Below, piece by piece: positions 5,146 through 12,943 of a DNA stretch of 13,085 nucleotides. The stretch comes from JAWLGW01 sp964569055. GTDB lineage: Bacteria; Planctomycetota; J058. Position 1 is the first letter of the stretch. Each line of letters begins with the position of its first letter. The DNA lies in NCBI GenBank assembly GCA_964569055.1, contig CAZMSZ010000204.1, positions 1-13,085 on the forward strand, written 5' to 3'. The translations under genes were made by a program, and so were the position numbers. The notes under the pieces are model-generated. The model was not told the DNA's origin. It made no database searches and saw only the letters and a program-made list of their open reading frames with translations.

Positions 5146-7386
5146 TCACTCGTCCGGCGGCTCGCCCTCGAGCTCGACCTCGCCCTCGTCCGACGGCGCG
5201 GGCGGCGGCCACTGCTCGCGGTAGTCCTCCACGATCGGCAGCAGGATCGTGAAGGTCGAGCCGGCGCCGCGCTGGCTCTCGACCCGGATCTCGCCGCCGT
5301 GCGCCTGCACGATCTGGTCGATCAGGCTCAGCCCGAGCCCCGCGCCCGACACGCCACGCGTCAGCTCGTCCCCCGCCCGGTAGAACCGGTCGAAGATCCG
5401 CTCGAGGTCCGCCTCGTCGATCCCGATCCCCTTGTCCTCCACCGCGATCGCCACGTGGTCGCGCTCCTCGCGCGCCACCGACACGCGCAGCCAGCGGCCG
5501 TCCCCCGAGTACTTCACCGCGTTGCTCAGCAGGTTGAGCACCGAGCGCACGATCGCGTCCCGGTCGAGGTCGACGGGGGGGAGCGCTCCCACGGGCGGCA
5601 ACTCGACGTACAGGTCGAACCCGCGGACCTTCGCCGAGTGCCGGAACAGGTCGAGCGCCTCGGCCACCGTGTCGGCCACGTCCTCCTCGGCCAGGACGTA
5701 CTCGTGGCGCCCGGCGTCCTGGCGCGCGAAGTCGAGCACGTCCTCGATCAGCTTCTGCAGCCGGCTGCCCTCGCGCACGATCTGCTCGGCGTACTCCTTC
5801 TGCCGCTCGGGGTCGCGCGCCCGCCCCATGGCGAGGAGCTCGCCGTACATCTTGATCGAGGTGAGCGGGGTCTTGAGCTCGTGCGTGATGTTGGAGAGGA
5901 AGTCGGACTTGAGCTTGGCGAGCTCGAGCGAGCGCTCGACGAACCGCACCATGGCGGCCGTCCCGGCCGCGGCGGTCCCCACCGTCAGCAGCAGCAGGCC
6001 GCCGTACAGCACCAGCCGGTTGCGCCGCGCCTGGTGCAGCGGCTCGCTCGAGATCCGCGCCTCGACCGCCCACAGCGGCACGGCGCCGAACGGGGTCGAG
6101 GCGGCCTCGTCATCGCGACGGCGGTCCTTGTCGGCGAGCACCCCCGCCCGGAGCAGCGCCCTCCCGGCGCCGTCCACCAGCGCCACCGCCGCCGGCTCCT
6201 CCCCGTCGAGCGTCCTCGCCGCCGGCGCGAGCACGTCGCTCACGAGCCGGTCGAGGTCGAGCTCGAACGCCACCACGACCGGGCCCGTCGCGCCGGGGGC
6301 GCCGGGGAACAGCCGGTGCGCGAGGACCACGGGCGGCTCCGCGACCCGGGCGTGGTGCCGCACGTCGCCGGCGCGCGCGCTGGTGGCCTCGTCGATCAAC
6401 GCCGGAGCCAGGGTGAGCGCCTCGTCGGCCCACTCCAGCCGACGCAGGACGAGGTCGACCTCGGCGGCCGCCGCGGCGGCCTCCTCGCGCTGGCCGGCCG
6501 CCGCGAGCGCCGCGCGCGCCCGCTCGAGCGCCTCCTCCCACTCCTCCTGATCGAGGTCGTCGTGTCGGTCGCCCGCGAGGAGCACCCGCAGCAGCGAGGA
6601 CGCCCGCTCCGCGGCCGCCGCGGGGTCGCCGCCGTCCTGGACCAGCTCGGCGGCCCGCAGCGTCGCGAGCACCCGCACCGGCCGCCCGCGCTCGTCGCGG
6701 ACCGGGACCGCGATGGCGGCCGCCCGGTCGTAGGCGGCGACCGCCTCGCTCGCGCGGCCGAGCGCCTCCGCGATGCGCCCGTGGCGGTAGGCCGCCCGGG
6801 CGACGAGGGTCGGCGTCGCGTCGGCCGCGGAGGCCACCGCGGCGAACCCCGCGGCCGCCTGGGCCAGCCGCTCCGTGTCCTCGGCCTTCGCGGCCCGGTC
6901 GTAGGCGGCGAGGAGCTCCGCGCGGCGCCGGTACGCGGCGACGCTGTCGCCGACCGGCTCCTCGGCCGGCGCGCCCAGGAGGTCGCGCCGCGCGCCGAAG
7001 GGGCGCCGCGGGTCGGGCCACAGGAGCTGCCCGTCGAGGCCGACCGCGAGGAACCGCCGCGCGATGGGGTGCTCGGCGCCCGCCGCCGCGAACGTGGCCT
7101 CCAGCTCGTCGGCGCGAGGGCTGGGGGAGGACCAGCGGACGGGATCGACCCGCGCGAACACCTCCTCCTCCGCCCGCGCGAGCGCCGCCTGGAGCGCGTC
7201 TCGCGCGCGGGCGGCCGCCTGACGCGTCCGCTCGTCGTGCACGAACCGGAGCGCGACCTCGTCGTTGCGGGCGGCGACCACCGCCAGCACCACCAGGAGC
7301 GCGAGCGGGGGCGCGATCGTGAGCGTCGACAGCCAGAGCACGCGGCGGCGCTCATGCGACGCTCCCTCGCGCGGCGCGTCCTCCAC
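5146..7386 (-). CDS. transmembrane sensor histidine kinase with a TPR-like extracytoplasmic domain
   Basis: A 746-residue membrane kinase. TM1 lies at about 16-39 and TM2 at about 457-480. Between them is an unusually large sensor region of about 415 residues. Its middle (about 150-330) is made of Ala-rich helical pairs with TPR character (YRHGRIAEALGRASEAVAAYDRA, interrupted here as residues 200-212 and 213-222). A PDC/Cache-like sheet may flank it (366-415). The cytoplasmic part has the HisKA box with phospho-acceptor H502 (THELKTPLT) and an HATPase domain with N-box NLLSNAVKY (618-626), G1 DKGIGI (651-656), F-box region and G2 GAGLGLSL (681-688). All catalytic boxes are intact. I chose the GTG at 7386, which has GAGGG 5 nt upstream. 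A GTG at 7341 is also possible. The gene follows the rhomboid-like gene by 8 bp and precedes the response regulator, its likely partner. Confidence 0.92.
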   Translation of the reverse strand: MEDAPREGASHERRRVLWLSTLTIAPPLALLVVLAVVAARNDEVALRFVHDERTRQAAARARDALQAALARAEEEVFARVDPVRWSSPSPRADELEATFAAAGAEHPIARRFLAVGLDGQLLWPDPRRPFGARRDLLGAPAEEPVGDSVAAYRRRAELLAAYDRAAKAEDTERLAQAAAGFAAVASAADATPTLVARAAYRHGRIAEALGRASEAVAAYDRAAAIAVPVRDERGRPVRVLATLRAAELVQDGGDPAAAAERASSLLRVLLAGDRHDDLDQEEWEEALERARAALAAAGQREEAAAAAAEVDLVLRRLEWADEALTLAPALIDEATSARAGDVRHHARVAEPPVVLAHRLFPGAPGATGPVVVAFELDLDRLVSDVLAPAARTLDGEEPAAVALVDGAGRALLRAGVLADKDRRRDDEAASTPFGAVPLWAVEARISSEPLHQARRNRLVLYGGLLLLTVGTAAAGTAAMVRFVERSLELAKLKSDFLSNITHELKTPLTSIKMYGELLAMGRARDPERQKEYAEQIVREGSRLQKLIEDVLDFARQDAGRHEYVLAEEDVADTVAEALDLFRHSAKVRGFDLYVELPPVGALPPVDLDRDAIVRSVLNLLSNAVKYSGDGRWLRVSVAREERDHVAIAVEDKGIGIDEADLERIFDRFYRAGDELTRGVSGAGLGLSLIDQIVQAHGGEIRVESQRGAGSTFTILLPIVEDYREQWPPPAPSDEGEVELEGEPPDE

Positions 7387-7391
7387 GCCGG

Positions 7392-7396
7392 CCCTC
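7392..7396 (-). promoter_or_regulatory. ribosome-binding site of the histidine kinase, overlapping the upstream stop codon
   Basis: GAGGG shares its first two bases with the TGA that ends the rhomboid-like gene and stands 5 nt before the GTG at 7386. This suggests translational coupling of the two membrane proteins and favours the longer kinase start. Confidence 0.5.
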
Positions 7397-8771
7397 AGCG
7401 CAGCTCGAGCTGGGCGCGCGCGCGCGCGATCAGCGGCACACGGTAGCCCGGGGGGTCCCCCGAGCCGACCAGCTCGAGGTAGCGCCGGAACGAGCTCGCC
7501 GTCGCCTCGTCGTCGCCGCCGAGCCGGAGCAGCGTGGCGGCGTGGTAGTAGCGGACCTCGGGCCAGGCCCGCTCCAGGGCGGGGTCGGCCACCAGGGCCG
7601 CCTCGAGCTGCTCGAGGGCGAGCTCGAGCGAGCCCTTGAAGAAGGAGGCCGCCCCGGCGAGCGCGCGCGCCCGCGGCGTCCCCTGCATGACGACCATCTC
7701 CTCCGCCAGCCGCGCGGCCGCGTCGCGCTGGCCGAGCACCAGCAGGCAGCGCACGCGCAGGTCGTCGAGCTCCCCGGTGATCCCGCTGGTCGGCGACTCG
7801 ACCTCGGCCTCGAGCTCCCGCAGCCAGCCCCGCACGGCGACGTAGTCGGCGTCCGACACCCCTTCGCCGCTCGGGATCGGCCCGAAGCGCTCCAGCCCCG
7901 GCTCGTACTGCGCGCGCAGCGCGTCGGCCCGGCGCAGCGTCGCCTCCGAGGGTCCGCTCGTCGGCGCCTCCGCGGGGTCCCCGCCGCGAACCGGCCCCGA
8001 GCGCGCGCCGGCCGGCCGGCCGCGGTCCACGAGCTTGCCGTCCCGCCAGCGCTGCCCGCCGGCCGCCAGCCCGACCGCGCCCAGGCCCGCCGCCGCGCCG
8101 ACCGCGCTCAGCGCCAGCGCGAACGGGAGGCTGCGCCCGAAGCTCGCCAGGCCCGCGCTCAGCGCCGCCGCGATCACGGAGGCCCCGAGGATCGCGGGGA
8201 GGTTCCAACCCTTTCCGCCCATGAAGAACCCGACCACCAGCCACAGCGCGAGCCAGAACGCGGCCGACTGCGCGTTGGGGTCGGACGCGGCCCGCGAGAG
8301 CGAGCCGGTGCGCCCGAGCGCGAGCCCAGGGATCGCGCCGAGCAGCCCGAAGATCGAGATCATGGTCCCGGGCATGTAGGCGTCGCTCGGGCTGAACACC
8401 TCGCCCAACCCGACCCCGCCGGCGCCCGCGATCAGCACCAGGGCCAGCAGGCGCGCCGTGCCGAGCGCGCGCTCCAGGGCGGGCACCAGCGAGATCACCA
8501 TCCACACGTAGATCACCGCGTCGAGGCCCCAGCGCGGCACGAACAGCGTGCTGAAGAAGCGCCACCACTCGCCCCGCTCGCGGACCGCTTCCCAGGCGTA
8601 GCCGCCGTACTTGACGTAGACCGCCTGGGAGAAGGGGAGCTTGATCGTGGAGGTGCCGGGGTCGCGCCAGGCGAGCGTGAAGGTGGCGAGGACGGCCAGC
8701 GCGAGCAGCGCCGTGCCGCGGTTCTCGAGCACCCACCGCGCGGGGCCAGGCAGGCGCGAGGCGCTCGGGGC
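7395..8771 (-). CDS. rhomboid-family membrane protein lacking catalytic residues, with TPR tail (5' end in gap)
   Basis: Residues are counted from the first in-frame GTG at 8732. The frame stays open 13 more codons into the N gap, so the real start is probably missing. The membrane part (about 5-224, roughly seven TM segments) has the rhomboid layout: the WR loop motif EWWRFFSTLFVP (55-66), a helix pair with ALERALG (85-91), and GTMISIFGLLGA (122-133), which aligns with the family's GASGAIFGLLGA. The catalytic Ser is Met here. The HxxxN of TM2 is replaced by D71 and neighbours, and the TM6 His region reads GWNLPAILG (175-183) without His. It should therefore be a pseudoprotease that binds rather than cuts. 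After a Gly/Pro linker (225-265), residues 266-445 form TPR-like helices. It heads the operon with the histidine kinase and response regulator. Confidence 0.85.
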   Translation of the reverse strand, partial: APSASRLPGPARWVLENRGTALLALAVLATFTLAWRDPGTSTIKLPFSQAVYVKYGGYAWEAVRERGEWWRFFSTLFVPRWGLDAVIYVWMVISLVPALERALGTARLLALVLIAGAGGVGLGEVFSPSDAYMPGTMISIFGLLGAIPGLALGRTGSLSRAASDPNAQSAAFWLALWLVVGFFMGGKGWNLPAILGASVIAAALSAGLASFGRSLPFALALSAVGAAAGLGAVGLAAGGQRWRDGKLVDRGRPAGARSGPVRGGDPAEAPTSGPSEATLRRADALRAQYEPGLERFGPIPSGEGVSDADYVAVRGWLRELEAEVESPTSGITGELDDLRVRCLLVLGQRDAAARLAEEMVVMQGTPRARALAGAASFFKGSLELALEQLEAALVADPALERAWPEVRYYHAATLLRLGGDDEATASSFRRYLELVGSGDPPGYRVPLIARARAQLELR

Positions 8772-8871
8772 NNNNNNNNNNNNNNNNNNNNNNNNNNNNN
8801 NNNNNNNNNNNNNNNNNNNNNNNNNNNNNNNNNNNNNNNNNNNNNNNNNNNNNNNNNNNNNNNNNNNNNNN
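8772..8871. other. assembly gap of exactly 100 Ns
   Basis: The run is a round 100 Ns, the usual placeholder for a scaffold gap of unknown length. The start of the rhomboid-like gene, its promoter and possibly whole genes are hidden here. Any frame reading through it joins two contigs artificially. Confidence 0.95.
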
Positions 8872-8882
8872 GCTGCGCGCCG

Positions 8883-10289
8883 CTACCGCCCCGCGACCTC
8901 GTAGAGCTCGAGCTTCATCCGCCGGTCGTGACCCGCGCCCACCAGGACCCACATCCGCCGGCCGGGGACGACCCGCGTGGACAGCCCCACGAGCGTGAGG
9001 TCCTGCCCCTCCGCCAGTCGCGTGACCTGCCCCGAGGCGGGATCGATCACGTCCACGGCGCAGGTGCCGTCGGTGCGCCGGGTCCACACGGCGAGCGCGT
9101 CGCCGAAGCGTGGCGTGAGGCAGGACAGCTCCTCCGCCTCGGCGAACGCGATCGTGCGCCGCTCGCCATCGTCGAGGGGGAGGAGCCGAAGCTGGCGGGC
9201 GTCGGCGTCCCACGCGTACGCGTATTGCTCGGACATCTCGACCCAGGTCTCGCCCCGGTCGAGCTTGGCCACCTTCTTGCCGGAGGCCCGATCCAAGATC
9301 GCCTCGCGGTACTCCGCGTAGCCCAGGTCGCCCACGAGCCCATTCACGCTCGGCGTGTCGACGACCGGCTTCCAGCGCTTGACGTCGACCGCGTGGACCG
9401 TGCCCTGATCACCCGCGCGGCGGCCCTGACTCCCCGCCACCGCGGCGAACCACTTCCCGCGCCGTCGAAACACGAGGTTGCTCACGTCGGCCGACCGCCG
9501 CCCCGCCGCTAGCAGGTAGGCGCGCGGGTCGGGCAGGAAGAACTCCTTGGGTCGAACGAGCCCGCCGAGCAGCCGGAACAGGGTGCCGAGCTCGCCCTTC
9601 CGGCCGCTCCAGCTCCCGAGCGCGAGCACCAGGTGGTCGCGGTCGGGCAGCGTGAGCACGTCCATGGCGACCGGGTGCCCCGCCTCGGGTCCCGGCACGG
9701 TGTACGACTCGGCCTCCTCGCCGTCCCGCGTGACGAACACGAACGAGCCCATGTCCGCGCTGCCGACCCACACCCCGCTCGCCCCGGCCGCCAGGGTCAC
9801 GCGCGCCGCGAACCGCTCGCCGAGCGCGAGCTCCCAGCGCGGCGCTCCCGTGGCCACGTCGTAGCGGCGGAGGGTGCCGTCCGCCCACGCGTAGAGCAGG
9901 TCCGGGTCCGCGACGGCGAGCTCCCCCTCGATCTTGGCGAGCCGTGCCCCATCGAGGCCCCGCAGCTCGCCGGACGCCGCCTTGCCTTCGCCGGCGGACC
10001 ACAGCACGGAGCGCTCGAACACCCGCAACGAATCGAGCCGCGCACCCTCGAACCGCGCGACGGGCGTGAAGCCGTCCAGACGGACCGTCATGGCGTGGTT
10101 CCAGCCCGACCCGCCGCGATAGTTGAACGCGAGCACGAGGTGCTCGCCCCGCTCCTCCACCAGGCCGTATTCGAACGGCCCCTCCAGGCCGGCCGTGTCG
10201 ATCACCGCGCGCGCGGCCTGCGCCGAGGCCGCTCGCGGCGCGAGGAGGCACGAGAGGGACAGGATCAAGATCGTCGCCGTGGCTCGCAT
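8883..10289 (-). CDS. secreted protein of unknown function, probable beta-propeller
   Basis: A 468-residue product. An N-terminal signal peptide with a hydrophobic core (7-17) and ASA before Q24 suggests export and cleavage after residue 23. The rest looks all-beta: repeated short strands of the type seen in WD40 or PQQ-like propellers, for example DGTLRRYDVATGAPRWEL (137-154), GTVHAVDVKRWKPVV (296-310), REAILDRASGKKVAKL (328-343) and AVDVIDPASGQVTRL (411-425). The spacing fits roughly six or seven blades. No enzyme motif is seen, and a role in binding or scaffolding is a guess. ATG 10289 is supported by a very strong ribosome-binding site. The gene lies 14 bp after the next upstream gene, so the two secreted proteins are likely made together. 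The stop codon is 11 bp from the N gap, so its downstream neighbour is unknown. Confidence 0.85.
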   Translation of the reverse strand: MRATATILILSLSCLLAPRAASAQAARAVIDTAGLEGPFEYGLVEERGEHLVLAFNYRGGSGWNHAMTVRLDGFTPVARFEGARLDSLRVFERSVLWSAGEGKAASGELRGLDGARLAKIEGELAVADPDLLYAWADGTLRRYDVATGAPRWELALGERFAARVTLAAGASGVWVGSADMGSFVFVTRDGEEAESYTVPGPEAGHPVAMDVLTLPDRDHLVLALGSWSGRKGELGTLFRLLGGLVRPKEFFLPDPRAYLLAAGRRSADVSNLVFRRRGKWFAAVAGSQGRRAGDQGTVHAVDVKRWKPVVDTPSVNGLVGDLGYAEYREAILDRASGKKVAKLDRGETWVEMSEQYAYAWDADARQLRLLPLDDGERRTIAFAEAEELSCLTPRFGDALAVWTRRTDGTCAVDVIDPASGQVTRLAEGQDLTLVGLSTRVVPGRRMWVLVGAGHDRRMKLELYEVAGR

Positions 10290-10294
10290 CGCTG

Positions 10295-10303
10295 CCTCCC
10301 CCC
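10295..10303 (-). promoter_or_regulatory. strong ribosome-binding site of the beta-propeller gene
   Basis: GGGGGGAGG, 5 nt before ATG 10289. It starts directly after the TGA (10304-10306) of the preceding gene, so a ribosome ending there could restart at once. It decides the start within a frame that is open far upstream. Confidence 0.8.
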
Positions 10304-11251
10304 TCAGCTCTCGAACAGCTCGGCGCCCTCGAGATGGAGCGTGACGTGACGCCACGTGATCTTGCGCCCCTCCGGCTCGCTGACCGACCTGGCCCAGCCA
10401 CCCCAGGCGGAGAGGGTGCCGCGCACGAGCACGCGCTCGCCCGGCGCGTGCTCCGCCACGGCCGCGGCGGGCAGGACCGTCTCCAGCCGCACGATCCCGC
10501 AGCGGAGGACCACGCGCATTTGGGCGGGATCGCTGCTCGGAGACACGCTCTCCACGACCGCGAAGTCCGCCACCGCCGCGTCCTCGCCCAGCCCTTCGAG
10601 TAGCTCGTCGCGGCTGAGCCCCTGCGCGGCGAGCGCCTCGGCGGCGCGCGCCATCGCCAGCGCCGAGCGGCCGCCGCCCGGGTCGAGCACGTCGTCGGAC
10701 TCCACCGGCCCGTAGAACGCCAGCCGCCCCCTCGCGAACAGCGGCGGCGGCGGCCGGAGCGGGAGGACCCACCGCTTGTCCTGCTTGACGAACGTCTGCC
10801 GGATCGTGGTCTCCTCCCGCCCGCCCGTGAAGAACCGGACCCGGATCGTCATCTCCACCGCATCGCGCAGGGCCACGGCGTCCTGGATCTCGAACCAGTC
10901 GACCCCCACCGGCTGCTCGAGCCACGTCAGGCGGTCGGCCTCCAGCGCGCTCATCAGCTCGCTCGGCTTGACGGCCCGCCTGTACTCGTCGGACCCGACC
11001 AACAGCAGCGCCGAGACGGCCGCCCGGCCGCGCAGCTCCTCCTGCGCCGGCCGCGAGGTCCCCTTGCTGAACAGCCGGTCCGGGTGGCGCGCGCGCAACC
11101 AGGCCTGGCACGTCCCGACCGCCTGCTTGAGCGCCTTCTTGACCGCCTTGTCGATCTTGTCCTGCTCGTCCTCGGCCCCGGCGCTCCCGGCCATGACCGC
11201 GACCGCGACCGCCGCCCCGAGCGCCAGGCCCGGCCAACCACGTCCCCGCAT
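10304..11251 (-). CDS. secreted protein of unknown function, possible C-terminal OB-fold
   Basis: A 315-residue product with a signal peptide (hydrophobic 8-22, AGA before E27). I do not recognise the family. The mature N-terminus is a charged helical segment (27-56) holding one cysteine (C48). Residues 112-165 alternate strands and end in TFVKQDKRWVLPL (153-165), a pattern common at the end of NTF2-like secreted domains. Residues 246-313 contain paired strands with GERVLVRGTL (271-280) and end in VTLHLEGAEL (303-312), which resembles a small OB-fold. Both readings are inference from strand patterns only. The start ATG has GGGAGG 6 nt upstream. It is first in a two-gene unit with the propeller protein, 108 bp downstream of the zinc-ribbon gene. 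Confidence 0.8.
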   Translation of the reverse strand: MRGRGWPGLALGAAVAVAVMAGSAGAEDEQDKIDKAVKKALKQAVGTCQAWLRARHPDRLFSKGTSRPAQEELRGRAAVSALLLVGSDEYRRAVKPSELMSALEADRLTWLEQPVGVDWFEIQDAVALRDAVEMTIRVRFFTGGREETTIRQTFVKQDKRWVLPLRPPPPLFARGRLAFYGPVESDDVLDPGGGRSALAMARAAEALAAQGLSRDELLEGLGEDAAVADFAVVESVSPSSDPAQMRVVLRCGIVRLETVLPAAAVAEHAPGERVLVRGTLSAWGGWARSVSEPEGRKITWRHVTLHLEGAELFES

Positions 11252-11257
11252 TGCCCC

Positions 11258-11279
11258 CCTCCCTTCGGGCCGAACCTTA
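11258..11279 (-). promoter_or_regulatory. candidate -10 and ribosome-binding site for the two secreted-protein genes
   Basis: TAAGGT (11274-11279) lies 22 nt before ATG 11251, and GGGAGG (11258-11263) stands between them. The same pair, TAAGGT then GGGAGG at nearly the same spacing, occurs before the zinc-ribbon gene. A good -35 box is not visible. The remaining stretch up to 11359 shows no gene. Confidence 0.4.
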
Positions 11280-11359
11280 ACCGCCAGCGGCCGGCCAGAC
11301 CATGACGTCCCTGCGGGCGGCCGCCACGTCGGTCAGGCGTGCGCAGGTAAGTACTAGAG

Positions 11360-12895
11360 TTAGTCGAGCTCTGAGAGATAGGCATCGCCGCCCTCGACTG
11401 TCCAGCGCGTGACGAGGATCGCCTTCACCAGCCCGGTGTGGAGCTTGGCCTCCGCTACGACGCGGTCTCCCTCCGCCTCGACGGTGAGCTCATCGATCCT
11501 CCAGCCCGTGTGGCCCTCGAGCAGATAGCGCGCGAACCAGTTGGGCGGGCTTGTGTGCAGCTCGATAGCGTCGGCCGAGCTCCGGACCTTGCGGCGCAGC
11601 GCCCGCGGCAAGAACGTGAGCAGCTGCTGGGCGGGCTCAGTTCGGTAACCATCAATGCACCGATCGCAGTCAACGACGCCGTCCCTGCAGTCCCGAGCGG
11701 TACAGATCACCTGCTTCGTGTCTTGGCATCGGCTGCAGACGTCAGTGAACTTGTGCCGCGCGCAGCGAGGGCACGCGCTCACGCCGGTGCCCCGGCACGT
11801 GGAGCACTCGATCGTCCCCTCGCTGACCTTGGCGGTCGCGTACTTCGGCATGCACGCTGGGCAGTCTTGACGCAGCTCGCTCTGGAGGGCGATCCACTCT
11901 CGCGCGCGGCGCGCGACCAACTCGAGCTCGGCACGCCGCTCAGAGCGGTCCGGGTCTACCTTCGCTTTTGCCTGCGGCTCTCCGGGCGGAGGCGACGCCA
12001 CCTCGGCCTCGGCCTGCTTGAGGGCAGCGCGCCAGCGGCGCTCGAGTTCAGCAAGCTGCGCCGAGACGGAGGCGCCAAGCGAGCGGACCTCCTCGAGTGC
12101 GGCGAGTGCCCGGTCGTAGTCCCCTGCGCGGCCACGCTCGAACGCGTGCGCCGAAAGCTTGTCGGCAAGGTGCTGCCGGAGCACGGCCGCCCGCCCGAGC
12201 GCGGCCTCGGCCTGAACCCGGGCGGCAGGCGGCGCATCGGGGTGGAGCACGGTGTTGCGCAGGACGTTCTCGGCCTTCAGGAATCGCTCCGCGACGGGCG
12301 TGGACGAGAGGTCTCGAATTGCCTGGTCGACTGCGGCCTCCCAGCGGCGCTTGAGGTCTGCGCGCTCGCGCTCCCTAGCTCGAGCCTTGGCCTCCTGGGC
12401 GAGCTCGGCGGCCCGTCGGCGATCTCGCTCTGCCACCTCGCGGGCGCGCTCCTCCTCGAGCCGTCGGCGCTCCTCCGCGCGTCGTTCGGGGAGCTTCTCC
12501 TCGGTGGGCTTCTTCGCGAGCGGGGGGGTTGGCGCGACGGACTTGGCCCCCGTCCCGAACCCGAGCTTGGCCGGGTCTCCCACTGCATAGAGCAAGCCGG
12601 CGATCGAGGCCATGGCCAGGAGGCCGCCCCCGACGATCGCCGGGAGGGCGCTCGGCTCTCTCCTCAGCCGCGGGCTGACCGGCTTCGAGCCGTTCGTCCG
12701 CTTGATCCGCCCGGAAGACCGCGCGCGCACGCGCGCTGCGGCCGGGCCCGGTGCAAGCGGGCCCGGCGGCGCTGCAGCCGCTGCCGGGGCAGTCAGGTCG
12801 AGGTTGCAGAACCGGCACATTTTGGCGCGCGCCTTGATGATCTCGGCACAGCGCGGGCACTCGACGTCTGGCGACGGAACGAGCGGATCCTCCAT
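11360..12895 (-). CDS. zinc-ribbon / TM / coiled-coil / multi-CxxC membrane protein
   Basis: A 511-residue protein that I do not recognise as a whole. It begins with a zinc ribbon, C13-P-R-C16 and C27-R-F-C30. A basic, low-complexity linker leads to a single TM segment (about 86-105), a Lys/Pro linker, a charged coiled coil rich in Glu and Arg (about 131-185), helical segments (186-340), and a cysteine cluster with C345/C348, C364/C367, C375/C378, C387/C390, C398/C403 and C410/C413. The motif CSTCRGTG (364-371) has the DnaJ CxxCxGxG form; the other pairs are looser. A cysteine-free sheet (about 423-511) closes the protein. With the ribbon inside the cell, the coiled coil and cysteine cluster would be outside; the reverse is possible. 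ATG 12895 is set by GGGAGG. A longer 546-residue reading starts in the promoter and is rejected. It appears to be transcribed alone. Confidence 0.85.
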   Translation of the reverse strand: MEDPLVPSPDVECPRCAEIIKARAKMCRFCNLDLTAPAAAAAPPGPLAPGPAAARVRARSSGRIKRTNGSKPVSPRLRREPSALPAIVGGGLLAMASIAGLLYAVGDPAKLGFGTGAKSVAPTPPLAKKPTEEKLPERRAEERRRLEEERAREVAERDRRRAAELAQEAKARARERERADLKRRWEAAVDQAIRDLSSTPVAERFLKAENVLRNTVLHPDAPPAARVQAEAALGRAAVLRQHLADKLSAHAFERGRAGDYDRALAALEEVRSLGASVSAQLAELERRWRAALKQAEAEVASPPPGEPQAKAKVDPDRSERRAELELVARRAREWIALQSELRQDCPACMPKYATAKVSEGTIECSTCRGTGVSACPRCARHKFTDVCSRCQDTKQVICTARDCRDGVVDCDRCIDGYRTEPAQQLLTFLPRALRRKVRSSADAIELHTSPPNWFARYLLEGHTGWRIDELTVEAEGDRVVAEAKLHTGLVKAILVTRWTVEGGDAYLSELD

Positions 12896-12900
12896 GCGGC

Positions 12901-12943
12901 CACCTCCCGGAGCCGACCTTACGCAGCGGGTACGGTACCGCAA
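12901..12943 (-). promoter_or_regulatory. candidate promoter and ribosome-binding site of the zinc-ribbon gene
   Basis: On the - strand TTGCGG (12938-12943) and TAAGGT (12916-12921) are 16 bp apart, each matching three of six consensus bases. GGGAGGTG (12901-12908) follows, with 7 nt from GGAGG to ATG 12895. An imperfect dyad, GCGGGTACGGTACCGC (12926-12941), fills the space between the two hexamers, where a repressor could bind. The ribosome-binding site is solid; the promoter and operator are tentative. Confidence 0.4.

Noticed and set aside
7387..9213. Extension of the histidine kinase frame through the N gap
   Set aside because: The frame crosses the 100-N placeholder and lies over the rhomboid-like gene in another frame; the kinase starts at 7386 or 7341.
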